Shown here piece by piece: positions 1 through 11,249 of a stretch of DNA of 64,000 nucleotides. A program made the position numbers and the translations under genes. The stretch covers positions 162,501 through 226,500 of the forward strand of contig MCFG01000008.1 in NCBI GenBank assembly GCA_002104895.1. Reading direction: 5' to 3'. The notes beneath the pieces are model-generated. The model searched no databases, was not told where the DNA came from, and worked only from the letters and a program-made list of their open reading frames with translations. The stretch comes from Anaeromyces robustus. Taxonomy: Eukaryota > Neocallimastigomycota > Neocallimastigomycetes > Neocallimastigales > Neocallimastigaceae. Position 1 is the first letter of the stretch. Each line of letters begins with the position of its first letter.

Positions 1-126
1 TAATATTATTATTATTTTTTTAATATATAATAAATATTAAATGACTAAATTTTGTCAAACTAAAATAAATATATTTATAAAAAAAAAAAATAAATAAATA
101 AATAAATAGTATAAATAAAAATGTAC

Positions 127-279
127 AGTTGCAAGAGACACTAGAAAAACTGATTCATTACTACATTGAATAACATCTTTATCTTCTTTCATTATACGTT
201 TTACTCTAGCTAATGGAAATGAAGTTGTTGTTTGTGGTAAACTTCTTTTTTTTGAAGAGCTTTCCTCTTTACCTGACAT
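127..279 (-). CDS. POLE4/Dpb3-like histone-fold protein, first exon only (gene runs off the window)
   Basis: The exon encodes 51 residues: a short Ser/Lys-rich start, then the opening of a CBFD/NF-YB-type histone fold with the segment FPLARVKRIMKEDKDV followed by a helix ending SLAT. That pattern (P-L-A-R-V-K, then a charged D-x-D-V turn) resembles the small DNA polymerase epsilon subunit (POLE4/Dpb3) more than the related CHRAC1, so a role in replication or chromatin is inferred. Translation starts at the ATG at 279; the reading frame meets a GTACAT donor right after codon 51. The next exon should restore the conserved T-E-L/H-F helix, and nothing in the remaining 125 bases does so in frame, so the acceptor probably lies outside the window. 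Confidence 0.72.
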
Positions 280-351
280 ATTAATACTTCAAATATATTT
301 AATTTTTCTTTATGTAATTTAGGATTCTAGATTATTAATGTATAAAAGAAT

Positions 352-390
<39 letters not shown>

Positions 391-582
391 TGTCAGTATT
401 ATATTATTAATTTAAATTTTAATATTTTATAATCTATATAAACTAATCTGTGATTATTATTAATACTATTAATAAACTTTTTTAAATTATATTAAATTAT
501 ATATATATATATATATTAAATTTTTTTATTATAAGCAGCAAAATAGTGTTGATTATAAAAGTGTATTTAAAAAAAAAAAAAA
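280..582. promoter_or_regulatory. Divergent intergenic region between two genes
   Basis: This stretch separates two start codons that face away from each other, so it should hold both promoters. It contains a T tract at about 354-384 and a short TA tract near 500. No specific factor site is recognisable in sequence this AT-rich. Confidence 0.4.
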
Positions 583-785
583 ATGGAAAGTAATATACCT
601 GAAAATTATACAACACCTTCTTGGCCTTCATTAGCAATTCCATATGATAATTTCGAAAATAGAAAAGTACTTTATTATAAAACTGGTAATAAACTTTATT
701 ATCATTATTAGTTATATAAAAAGTATTATTTAATAATAATTATAATAATTAAATATTAATTTAAAATCTAATTATAAATATATGC

Positions 786-823
<38 letters not shown>

Positions 824-1264
824 TAATAAAAATAAAATAAATCAAAGATGTTATAAATTTCATAATTCTCTGGTCAATGTATATTAATTCAGGAATATGT
901 GCTTTAAGTTCCTTGTTCACGTTTATTTCAATTAAAAAGAAAAGATATATACCAATAATTGTTGTAATGTATGCATTTTATGGTGGTTTGACAGGAATTA
1001 TTAATGGATATTTATGTGGTAATTAAAATATATTTTATTAATTCCTTTTTTTTTTTTTTTTTTTTTTTTTTTTGTTTAGTTATTAAGCATTTTATTTATT
1101 ATAATATAAAAATAATAATTATTAAAATAGGATATGCTTTTTGGTATGTTTATAATACCCTAGAATTTACAGTTGTAACTGCACATCCACTATTTGTGGG
1201 TATTATTCAAGGTGCTATTTTTCGAATATTAGAATTCCCAAATATTAGAATGAACAGTCTTTAG
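583..1264 (+). CDS. Small multi-pass membrane protein, unknown family (3 exons)
   Basis: Exons 583-685, 893-1018 and 1131-1264 splice in phase (phase 1 at both junctions) into 120 residues. After a polar N-terminus of about 34 residues come hydrophobic stretches around residues 34-48 (ICALSSLFTFISI), 55-75 (IPIIVVMYAFYGGLTGIING) and 76-105, separated by a short basic IKKKR loop, which suggests three or four membrane segments. Glycines are frequent in the second segment. I do not recognise the family and assign no function. The start codon is preceded by a run of A, as at several other genes in the window. Both introns are T-rich and short, typical of the neighbours. Confidence 0.66.
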
Positions 1265-1487
1265 TAAAAAAAAAAAAAATTATCTTACATTTTGAAAAGC
1301 CAAATAAATTTTTTTTATAAAAAAAAACAAAGATTATATAAGATTATTAAAAAAATAAATAATATATATATAATATATAAAAAACAATAATAAATCTTAA
1401 CAAAATAATATTCAACATATTTTTATTATACTGTATATATTATTAATAAATGTATACTATCATGTTTATTATGTAATTGTTTTTTGA

Positions 1488-1522
<35 letters not shown>

Positions 1523-2844
1523 TATTATACACATATAATATATATTACAAATACTAAAATATAATTAAGAAAGTAATTATATTTTTTTTTTTAAATATTG
1601 AGAAAAATGTATAGTTTTAAAAAAAAAAAATACAACTATTTTTACTATAAAAAAGGAGAGGAGTAAATATTATATATATATATAACGGTTAAATATTTTA
1701 TTCTTTAAGCTTTTATTAATTGATATTTCAAATTATAATTATTTGTTTTTATTATGACCAATGTTATTATTTATATTATTTGTAATTTTATTATAATCAT
1801 TATAATAAAATAAATTAATATATTCTATATTTTATCGTTTTTATAATATTTAATTAAGAAAAACTAAAAAAAAAAAAAAAAAAAATATTTAATAAATTTT
1901 GTTAATTGAAAATCATATTATATATGATTTTCAATTAACAAAAATTTATTAAAGTATAAAATCATTAATTATATATGAAGTTTTTAATATACTATTATTA
2001 AATTGTTAATATTTTATTATATATTTATTTTTATTTTTATTTTTATTTTTTTTTTTTTTAATTATTTTTTATTTCTAATATTTTTTATATTTATATTATT
2101 ATATTATTATTTTTCATTTCTAATATTAAAATTAAATATACCATATTAATTATATATGTATAAGAAATTTATAATAATAAAAGTGAAAAAAATTTCTTTT
2201 CTTGATTATCATATCAATTTGAAAGAATATTGATAATTTTTTCCCATATAAAAGAGTGAAAACTAATTAAATTTTTAAATATTATTTATTCAATGTTTTT
2301 AATTTTATTTAACTAATAATATTTTTAAAATTAAAAAAAAATTTTTTTGTTTAATTTTTAATATATATATTTTTAATAGTAAACACATCAATGTAAAACA
2401 CAAAATTTTTATAAAATATTATATTAAAATCAAAATATAAAATTTATATATTAATATAAATATTTTATTATGAAATTAACTTTCTGAAAAAAGATAAAAT
2501 GACAAATTCAAATTCATTTATATGTGGAATTTAATAAGTATATTTCATTAGATTGTTTTAATTAAATTAAATTAAAAAACAACTTTATATTAATTATTAT
2601 TAAACAACATACTTTGCATATAATAAAAAAAAATGTTTTCTTTTTTTTTTTTTTTTTTATTTTATTCTTTTATTTTTTAATATTTATATGTGCTTATTTT
2701 TTGTAAATTTTTGATAATTATTATTTTCATTATTATATATACTATCAGTTATTATTTATTATTAAATATTGTTGAATATATTATTTTATTTTTTTTAAAA
2801 AAAAAAAAAAATAATAGAAAAAAAAATTTTTTTATTATTTCATT
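1265..2844. other. Intergenic, AT-rich
   Basis: No coding potential beyond low-complexity frames. It holds homopolymer A and T tracts and one long perfect hairpin, listed separately. Confidence 0.6.
1891..1950. repeat. Long inverted repeat (28-bp hairpin)
   Basis: The arm GTTAATTGAAAATCATAT (1901-1918) is followed after three bases by its exact reverse complement (1922-1939). The pairing continues for ten more bases (1891-1900 with 1941-1950) past a single bulged A. Function unknown; it could be a mobile-element remnant or a transcribed hairpin. Confidence 0.75.
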
Positions 2845-5316
2845 ATGGAGAATAGAAATTCTAATTTTAATGAAGAAAAACACAAAGAATTATTAGAGAT
2901 AATTAAAAGTAATAATAAAACTAGATTTGAAAATTATATTATAGAAAAAGATATAAATTTAAAAGAATTAAAAAATAATAATTTTGATATACTAATCTAT
3001 TCTATTGAAAATAATGCATCCAATGAAATAATTAAATTTATTCTTAATCAAGATATTTATGATAATTTAAATTATGTTATAAATGAAAATGAAAAAGATA
3101 AAGTTCCTATTTTTACTGCTCTTATAAAAAATAAATTTGATATAGCAGATTTATTATTAAAAGATAAAGCAGATATAAATTATAGTATAAATAATAAAGA
3201 TGATGGTGATATTATCACTTACCTATATAAACATGATAAACTTAATAATCAAAATTTAAAATATATTTTAGATCATGGTTTTGACACTTATTACTTATTT
3301 AATAATTTAAATTCAGATTTAATCTTTGAATTTATAAGGTCATTTAAAAATAAATTTTTAGAAATAATATTTAAACATTATATTTTTGATAAAACTTTTA
3401 TTTTAAATATACTTAAAATTTATAATAATAAAATACCCTTATCTCATCAACAATTACAAAATATTATTATTAAAGAAAAGAATAAATTAAGAATTAAAGA
3501 TTATACCTATGAAAGTTATTATGGTGATGCTACAAAAGAAGAAAATTATGAAGCTCTAAAAATAATAACTGAAAATGATGGTAGTGAACCAGAAATTATA
3601 TTTCGTAGAATTAATTTATACGATATATTAGAAAAAGCAGTAAAATTAAATGATTATGATTTTGTAAGAAATATACTGAGTTATGATTCTTTTAGTTTTA
3701 AAAGTCTAATTTCTGGAAAAAATTTATTGGAATTAAGTGAAAATAATAATATGAAGATTATGAAATTATTAATTGAAAAATCTCTTAATAAACCAACCTC
3801 TTTGGAAGAATATAATAACTATAATAATAATAATGATAATCAAAATAATTATAATAAACAATTAAATATTATTTTAAGTATGGCAATTGAAACTAAAAAT
3901 TTAAATTTAGTTAAATATTTGATGGAAAATGAAAAATTTAAATATGACATTAATATTAATAATAAAGTTGGAAATGATGAATATCCAATCATAACCGCAT
4001 TTTATGCTAATAGTATTGAAATATTTAAGTATTTATTAGAAAAAGGTGCTGATGGTAATACCAAAAATAAAAATGGAACATCACTTTTATCCTTAGTTAT
4101 TGATAAATATAATTATAATATTAAATTTATTAAATATTTATTTCAACAAAATATTAAAATTAATGAGAAAGACGCTAGTGGAAATTATCCATTAATAAAA
4201 GCTATTAATAAAAATGATTTTGATAGTGTCATATTATTAATTAAATACGGTATTAAAAATAATATTGATATGAATATTATTGATATCAATGGTAATACTC
4301 CTTTAACGCTTTCCTATAAAATGGAATATCAAGATATTTTTAAATTTTTAGTAAAATATTTAGATATTAATAAAAAGGATGCTAATGGAAATAGTATACT
4401 TTATTATGCTATAGTTAATAATGATATAGAAACTTCTAAATATTTAATTAGTAATGGCGCAGATCTTAATTATATTGATAAATATGGTAATTCAGCATTT
4501 GATATAGCAATAAATAAATGTTCTGATCTTGTTTCTCTTTTAATTGATAATAAAAACTTATTATTAAATAAACCTAATATAAGAGGTGAAACTCCATTAA
4601 TTTCAATTATTAAAAGTATGAATTCTTCTATAAATAAAGAAAAATCTAAAATATCTTATTATTATTTAAATATTAGTTTTAAAATTGCTAGTCTTATAGA
4701 AAGAGGTTCAGATGTTAATTTTGTAGATAAAGAAGGAAATTCAGCTTTAGTATATGCGATTCAAAAAAAATCATTATCAGTAGTCATGTTACTTATTAAA
4801 AATGGAGCAAATATTAATTTTTTCATTAAAAATCGTAATCAGTCTATTGTCATGTATGCTATTGAATTAAACAGAATAGATATTGTTAAATATTTAGTAA
4901 AATGTGGTGCAACACTTAATTTTAAAAATGAAAATAATATAAATGTATTAATTAATTCTTCGAAAACCGGGAAAACTAAGATATTTGAATATTTAGTAAA
5001 AAATAATGTCAATGATTTTACCTGCGAATTCATAAATAAAATTATTATTGATAATCGATTAGATTTATTAAATATCTTAATAGAAAATAATTTCATTATT
5101 AATATAAAAGACGAAAATGGAAATACACCATTAGTTTATGCAATAAAATGTCGTAATTTTGAAATTATAGAATACTTAATAAATCATGGTGCAGATTGCC
5201 ATAATATTAATAAAAATGAAGAAACTATTGATAATTTAAATTATAAATACTATTATGAATATGGTTTAAAAGATTCTTATAAATCTATTTATAAACTTTT
5301 AAATAATTATAGATAA
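2845..5316 (+). CDS. Ankyrin-repeat protein, 823 aa, intronless
   Basis: A single uninterrupted frame. From about residue 80 to the end it is built of ankyrin repeats of about 33 residues, recognisable by recurring D-x-x-G-N-(T/S)-x-L-x-x-A-I turns and loops such as GADLNYIDKYGNSAF and GADGNTKNKNGTSLL. Early repeats are degenerate; those after about residue 360 are clearest. An Asn-rich insertion lies near residues 325-340. There is no signal peptide, membrane segment or effector domain, so it is probably an intracellular binding scaffold; the partner cannot be inferred. The ATG at 2845 is the first in frame, following a short A/T-rich leader. It converges on the larger ankyrin gene downstream. 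The lack of introns contrasts with most neighbours. Confidence 0.88.
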   Translation: MENRNSNFNEEKHKELLEIIKSNNKTRFENYIIEKDINLKELKNNNFDILIYSIENNASNEIIKFILNQDIYDNLNYVINENEKDKVPIFTALIKNKFDIADLLLKDKADINYSINNKDDGDIITYLYKHDKLNNQNLKYILDHGFDTYYLFNNLNSDLIFEFIRSFKNKFLEIIFKHYIFDKTFILNILKIYNNKIPLSHQQLQNIIIKEKNKLRIKDYTYESYYGDATKEENYEALKIITENDGSEPEIIFRRINLYDILEKAVKLNDYDFVRNILSYDSFSFKSLISGKNLLELSENNNMKIMKLLIEKSLNKPTSLEEYNNYNNNNDNQNNYNKQLNIILSMAIETKNLNLVKYLMENEKFKYDININNKVGNDEYPIITAFYANSIEIFKYLLEKGADGNTKNKNGTSLLSLVIDKYNYNIKFIKYLFQQNIKINEKDASGNYPLIKAINKNDFDSVILLIKYGIKNNIDMNIIDINGNTPLTLSYKMEYQDIFKFLVKYLDINKKDANGNSILYYAIVNNDIETSKYLISNGADLNYIDKYGNSAFDIAINKCSDLVSLLIDNKNLLLNKPNIRGETPLISIIKSMNSSINKEKSKISYYYLNISFKIASLIERGSDVNFVDKEGNSALVYAIQKKSLSVVMLLIKNGANINFFIKNRNQSIVMYAIELNRIDIVKYLVKCGATLNFKNENNINVLINSSKTGKTKIFEYLVKNNVNDFTCEFINKIIIDNRLDLLNILIENNFIINIKDENGNTPLVYAIKCRNFEIIEYLINHGADCHNINKNEETIDNLNYKYYYEYGLKDSYKSIYKLLNNYR

Positions 5317-6100
5317 TATAAATAAATTTTTTACTTTTCATTTTGCATATCCTATATATATATATATTTTAAAATAAAAATATATATATAATATAAATTA
5401 TATTTATAATTATATATAAATTTTATTAAATCTTTATATAATATATATATTACATATAGATTCATATTTTTATTATTTATTTCCAAAAGTTGTTAATATT
5501 TATTTATACAATTTTTTATAATACAAAATCATTGAGTGTATATATGAAATCTCCAAAACAACTTTAACAATAATTAAAATTAATACCATGATACTCGTAT
5601 ATAGAACAAAATATTTAAAAAGAAAATAATAATAATAATAATAAATTATTTTTAATAATTAAATAATTCAATATATTTTATTTAATATATAGATAGTTTT
5701 TTTTTTTTTTGTTTTTTTTTTGTTTGTTTGTTTGTTTTTTAAAAAGTAATTTTGTTATATAAATTATAATTATATATAAATTTATGTGTAATATGTATGT
5801 GTAAATATATGATAGATAATTAATAATAGTAATATATTTATTTTTGTATTATTTTTTTACAATTAATATTATTATTATTATTTATAAATTAATTAATATT
5901 AAATATTAAATAAGATAAAATAATAAACTATATACTATATATGTGTTATTAATTTTTTTTTTTTTTTTTTTTATTTTTCATTTCATTTCATTTTATTATT
6001 TTTTGTTATAATTTGATTAATTAATGTATATACATTATTAAATATATTAGATATATTATTTAGATATATTATATTATTTTTTTTTAAAATTTTTATTTTT
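5317..6100. other. Intergenic between convergent ankyrin genes
   Basis: Contains the 3' flanks of both genes, TA tracts, an AATAAT tract near 5625-5640, a T tract at about 5698-5735 and another at 5953-5972. A nine-base inverted repeat (AAAGTTGTT near 5486, AACAACTTT near 5558) is the only foldable element noticed. Confidence 0.5.
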
Positions 6101-9100
6101 TTAAAGATTATTAATGAAATGATAATTATTCATATCAATAATATCTTTAGCAGTATGACCTTCAATATCTTTAATTTCTTTATTAGGTTCCCTTGTTAAT
6201 AAATACTCAGCTATATATTTATTATTTGTTTTACAAGCAGCAATTAATGGGGTTTCACCTTTACTATTCATAATATTTATATCAGCTTGATGATCTAATA
6301 AATATTTCATCAAAGAATAATTACAATTATTAATAGTAATAAGTAGAGGTGAAGTATGATCTAATTTGTTTTGTGCATTAACATCAGCACCATAATCAAT
6401 TAAAAGTTTTGAAATATTAAAAATATCATTTTGACAAGTTAATATTAATGGTGTATTTCCTTCAGCATTAGCTAAATTAATATTTGCTTTCCCCCGTATA
6501 ATTAAATCTTTAATAATATTAGAATGTTGATAATATTTACAAGCCATAGTTAAAACTGTATCTTGATGAATGGTATCTTGAATATCTAAATCTGCACCAT
6601 TTTCAATAAGTATATTAATAGTTTCTTGACATGGTTCTAAACAAGCCAACATAATTGCTGTTTGATGATTATGATTAATGGCATTAATATCAGCTTGATG
6701 ATTTATTAGAAGTTTTACAACATCTTTATTATTATTTTGACAAGCATACATTAATGGAGTAAATCCATTATGATTAGGAATATTAATATCTGCATGATGT
6801 TGAATAAATAGCTTGATAATTGAAATAATTAAATTCTTTTTTTGACTTTTATGACTACAAATATAATGTAATGCTGTATTACCATCACTATCTTGATAAT
6901 TTATATTAATTTTTTGTGATAACAATAATAATTCATTTTCTTTTTCATCTTTTTCTTTTTCTTTTTCATCTTTTTCATCTTTTTCATTTTCATTTTCATT
7001 TGCATTTGCATTTGCATTTGCATTTGCATTTTCTTCCTTATCATTTACATTATTATATTTTGTCAATTCTAAAAATTTAAAAATAAAATCTGTATTAAGA
7101 AAAATAGTAGAATAAATAAAATATTCATGTAAACGTTCTATAGGAAAAGTATTCATCTTATGTGAATATTCTCCTATAATAATTTGTTTATATTCTGTTA
7201 AGCATTCTTTTTGATTTTCTATAATCGATAATTTTTTATTCAAAGATGTAATAATATCCTTATGACACAAGTTTTTAAATTTCTTTATATTATTTATTTT
7301 TTCCTTTTCTTTTTCTTTTTCTTTTTCTTCTTCCTTTTCCTTTTCTTTTTTCTCTTCTTCTTTTTCTATTATATTATCTTTATCATTATTTAAATCACAA
7401 TTATATTTTTCAGAAAATAAAGTACTTTCAATAGATATTGTCATTTCATTATTATAATTATTAATTAATTCTTTTAAATAAGAAATTTCATAATCCATTA
7501 CAATACTTAAAAAGATAGTATTACCACTAAGTTTTAAGGTTTGATAGGGTGATAAAAAGAAATCATCTTCATCTAAAAAATCTAATTTTTTTTTATATTC
7601 TAAAAATTGAATGATAATAGGATTTAATTCTTTATTACAAGCTATATGAAGTGCCGTTTGATGATATTGATTTTTAACATAAATATTTGCATTATATTGA
7701 AGAAGTAAACTGACTATACTTCCAAATCCATTTTCACAAGCAATCATTAATGGAGTATCACCATGATTGTTTTGATGATTAATATCAACATTTTTGGTAT
7801 CTAAAAGTAAATTAACAATTTGATGATTACCATACATACATGCAATAGAAAGTGCAGTATGACCTTCATTATTACTTATATTAGGATCAGCATGATAATC
7901 TAATAAAAGAGAAACCACTTCTAAAAGTTCATTTTTACAAGCCATCATTAATGCAGTATGAGAATATTGACAAATTTCATTAGGATTAGAACCATGTTCT
8001 AATAGTGATCGAATAATGGATAAATCATTATGTCTATGATAGTAATAAATTGCTACAAATAATGCTGTATTATGACATTCACTAATAATAGTTGTATCTG
8101 CATTATATCTTAATAAAACATCAATTAAATATGAATTACCCAATTGACTAGCAATAATTAAAGGTGTATCTCCATTAGTTTCTCTAAGGTTAACATTTAT
8201 TTCTGGACATTTCTTAAGAATAAGTTCAGCATAATACGTATTACTAAAAATACAGGCTTGTAGAAAGGCATGTTCTAACTGGGTTTTTGAAAATTCATTT
8301 ATATTATCATCATCATTGGATTGTAAAGATGCCATAACAGTAATATAATCATCATAAGTTTCAATAAATTTAGTTATATCATCATCTCTATGATTATGAT
8401 CATCAAATTTATGATGTTCAGTATTTTTGTAATGTTTCATTGCTTTAATAATGGTTTCATATACTTCCTCCTTATCAATTTTATTAGAATTTTTAAGAAT
8501 ATAAAGTAGAGAATTACCATAATTATCTTTTTCGAATATATTAGCACCATAATCAATTAGTAACTTAACTATATGATTGTTTTGCACCTGATCTTCGTTA
8601 ATTAAATGAATTAACGCTGTCATATCATTGTTGGATTTTAAATTTACATCTGCACCATACTTTAATAATTCTTTTACAACTTCAATATTATTCAACATAC
8701 ATGCATCAATTAAAGGAGTAGAATAATCACATACTACATTAGGGTTAGCACCATTTTGTAAAAGAATTCGTATACCATTAATTTTGCTTGATTTACATGC
8801 TTGAATTAAAGGATAGAGACCAATAGAATTTGGTCGATTAATATCTACACCATAATCAATGAAAAGTTTAATATCTTTTTCTTTACCTAAACTACTACAA
8901 ACCAATAAAAAAGGATTAAATCGACTATAACTATTTTCTTCATAAATATTTACCTGTTCCTTTAATAAAAATTTAATTAATTCAGCATTATGAAAATATA
9001 CTGCAAAATATAAAGGAAATTCATCCTTTAAATTTTTGATATTAAAATTAATGGAATTATTCTTATTATATTTCAAAAGAGTATTAATAATTGGTATATT

Positions 9101-10927
9101 ATTATTTCGGCAAGCAATTAAAAAGGGTGAATCACCTTCATTATTAACTGTATCTATTTGAATGCCTTCAACATTTAATAAACGATTAACAATTTCCAAA
9201 TTTTGTTGCATACAAGCAATAATTAAAGCACTATCACCATCACTTTTAACATGATTATAATTAATAGAACGAGATAATAATAAATCAACAATTTCTAAAT
9301 TTCCATTTTTACATGCAATAATTAAAGCATTTTCACCATCATAATTTACATTATTAATATCTCCTTGATGATCTAGTATATATGTTAGTGTTTCTTTTAT
9401 TTTTTTATTCTTTTTATTCTTAGGATAACATAAAATATTTACAAGGGTATCACCTTTATTATTTCTTTCATTAATATTAACTTTATAATTTAAAAGAATT
9501 CGAACCATCTCTTTAGATTTCACATAATGCAAACCAATACAACCTAATTTATTTTTATGATTTATATCTGAATGATATTCCAAAAGCATTTCCATAATGA
9601 GAGGATTTTGATTTTGACAAGCTAAAATCAATGGCGTATTTCCATCCATATCCTCGAGGTTAACATCTGCATGATGTTCTAATAAAGCTCTCACTGCATA
9701 AATTCTATCATAATAAGTTGCTACATGTAATGGGGTATAACTTTTATCATTTTTTATATTGATATCTGAATGATAATCTAATAATAAATGAATTATTTCT
9801 GGGTTATTATTTTGGGCGGCTAATGTCAATTCAGTATCACCATTTCTATTTTGATGATTCATTTGAACTTGATTAGTTTGTAGTAAAAGTTTTGCTGTAT
9901 GGGTATAGTCATTTTCACAAGCTAATAATAATGGTGTATTTTTATTTAAATTTTCTTTATTGACATTTGCCTTATAGGTTAATAGAATAGAAGCTAATTC
10001 AAAATTACCTTCACGACTAGCATACATAAGTGAAGTATAACCCATATCATCTTCAATATCTATATTAATTTTAGAATATTCATTTTCAATAAGTTCTTTT
10101 AGCTTTTTATTTGATATTTCTATTTTATTTTTACCATAAATAATTAAATTGATAATACAACTATTATTAAATATTAAAGTCGATAATAAAAAGTTTAAAA
10201 GATGAAGTTCATTATTTTCTACAAGATACATTAAAGTTGATTTTCCTTCTCCGTCTTGAAGATTGAAATCAGCATTATGTTCTAAAAAATTCGAAAGATA
10301 ATATTTTGTCATCAATTTATTCTTTATAAGATAAAGAAAAGAAGTTTCTTCATCGCCATTAATAAAATTAACATTAGCTCCATTTTTCAACAATAAATTA
10401 AATGCCGACTTGTTATTTAAAATAACAGCCTCGGTAAGTGGAGTATTTCCATTAAATTGATGAAAGTTAACATTAATATAGTGTTGTAAAAGAAGTTCAA
10501 TAATTTTTTTAGATTTATTATTTTTTAAAGAATAAATTAAAGGATTATCATCACTTTTAAATAAATTTAAATCAATATTATCTTCAATTAAAAGGTGTTG
10601 TATTTGTTTTATATCTTCATTTTTAATTGCATTGATAAATTTTTTATTTAATTCAATTTTTCGTTTCAATTGCTCGATATCAAGTTCTGTTATTACCTTT
10701 TTATTATTTATTGTTGAAAAATTTTTCAATAAAGCATGTATTTTTTCTATTGGAACATTAAATTGTATAGCTTTAGTTAAAGGATTGACATCCAAATTTA
10801 TAGTTGCTAAATCAATTCTATGCTTTTTTAAGTAATTCTTGATATGATTAGGTGGTCGTTCTAATATATTATTAAGTCTTATTAATTCTCTATGTAGATT
10901 TCTATTATTTGATATAAAAAATGACAT
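6101..10927 (-). CDS. Giant ankyrin-repeat protein, 1608 aa, intronless
   Basis: One open frame made almost entirely of ankyrin repeats: dozens of units with the classic G-x-T-P-L-x-x-A-C turn (NGDTPLMIACENG, EGHTALSIACMYG) followed by a V-x-x-L-L helix and a D-x-N loop. The array is interrupted twice in the C-terminal third by charged low-complexity segments, a Lys/Glu run near residues 1185-1215 and an Asn-Ala then Glu/Lys/Asp run near 1295-1340, which are encoded by near-perfect codon repeats. The repeats here are closer to consensus than in the 823-aa neighbour. No signal peptide, membrane segment or catalytic domain is visible. A scaffold or protein-binding role is inferred from the family only. 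The first in-frame ATG at 10927 is used. Confidence 0.9.
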   Translation of the reverse strand: MSFFISNNRNLHRELIRLNNILERPPNHIKNYLKKHRIDLATINLDVNPLTKAIQFNVPIEKIHALLKNFSTINNKKVITELDIEQLKRKIELNKKFINAIKNEDIKQIQHLLIEDNIDLNLFKSDDNPLIYSLKNNKSKKIIELLLQHYINVNFHQFNGNTPLTEAVILNNKSAFNLLLKNGANVNFINGDEETSFLYLIKNKLMTKYYLSNFLEHNADFNLQDGEGKSTLMYLVENNELHLLNFLLSTLIFNNSCIINLIIYGKNKIEISNKKLKELIENEYSKINIDIEDDMGYTSLMYASREGNFELASILLTYKANVNKENLNKNTPLLLACENDYTHTAKLLLQTNQVQMNHQNRNGDTELTLAAQNNNPEIIHLLLDYHSDINIKNDKSYTPLHVATYYDRIYAVRALLEHHADVNLEDMDGNTPLILACQNQNPLIMEMLLEYHSDINHKNKLGCIGLHYVKSKEMVRILLNYKVNINERNNKGDTLVNILCYPKNKKNKKIKETLTYILDHQGDINNVNYDGENALIIACKNGNLEIVDLLLSRSINYNHVKSDGDSALIIACMQQNLEIVNRLLNVEGIQIDTVNNEGDSPFLIACRNNNIPIINTLLKYNKNNSINFNIKNLKDEFPLYFAVYFHNAELIKFLLKEQVNIYEENSYSRFNPFLLVCSSLGKEKDIKLFIDYGVDINRPNSIGLYPLIQACKSSKINGIRILLQNGANPNVVCDYSTPLIDACMLNNIEVVKELLKYGADVNLKSNNDMTALIHLINEDQVQNNHIVKLLIDYGANIFEKDNYGNSLLYILKNSNKIDKEEVYETIIKAMKHYKNTEHHKFDDHNHRDDDITKFIETYDDYITVMASLQSNDDDNINEFSKTQLEHAFLQACIFSNTYYAELILKKCPEINVNLRETNGDTPLIIASQLGNSYLIDVLLRYNADTTIISECHNTALFVAIYYYHRHNDLSIIRSLLEHGSNPNEICQYSHTALMMACKNELLEVVSLLLDYHADPNISNNEGHTALSIACMYGNHQIVNLLLDTKNVDINHQNNHGDTPLMIACENGFGSIVSLLLQYNANIYVKNQYHQTALHIACNKELNPIIIQFLEYKKKLDFLDEDDFFLSPYQTLKLSGNTIFLSIVMDYEISYLKELINNYNNEMTISIESTLFSEKYNCDLNNDKDNIIEKEEEKKEKEKEEEKEKEKEKEKINNIKKFKNLCHKDIITSLNKKLSIIENQKECLTEYKQIIIGEYSHKMNTFPIERLHEYFIYSTIFLNTDFIFKFLELTKYNNVNDKEENANANANANANENENEKDEKDEKEKEKDEKENELLLLSQKININYQDSDGNTALHYICSHKSQKKNLIISIIKLFIQHHADINIPNHNGFTPLMYACQNNNKDVVKLLINHQADINAINHNHQTAIMLACLEPCQETINILIENGADLDIQDTIHQDTVLTMACKYYQHSNIIKDLIIRGKANINLANAEGNTPLILTCQNDIFNISKLLIDYGADVNAQNKLDHTSPLLITINNCNYSLMKYLLDHQADINIMNSKGETPLIAACKTNNKYIAEYLLTREPNKEIKDIEGHTAKDIIDMNNYHFINNL

Positions 10928-11112
10928 TTTTATAAAATTTTAAATTAATTATAAGGCAATAATATTTCCAATTTAATTCAAAAATGAATTTCTATTGATT
11001 TCAATAATAATTAAAATTTATATATATTAAAAATTATTAATAAAATTACTATTATTATTATTATTATTATATAAATGTAAATGAAAGTATATATTATAAT
11101 TATTAAAAAGGC

Positions 11113-11249
<137 letters not shown>

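Noticed and set aside
45-59. A second exon for the POLE4-like gene after the TTTTAG at about 60-65
   Set aside because: It would add four residues and stop, breaking the histone fold; the true acceptor is probably outside the window.
2690-2896. Short hydrophobic open frame overlapping the start of the 823-aa ankyrin gene
   Set aside because: Low-complexity Ile/Leu/Phe sequence from A/T runs, out of frame with the ankyrin gene, no family resemblance.
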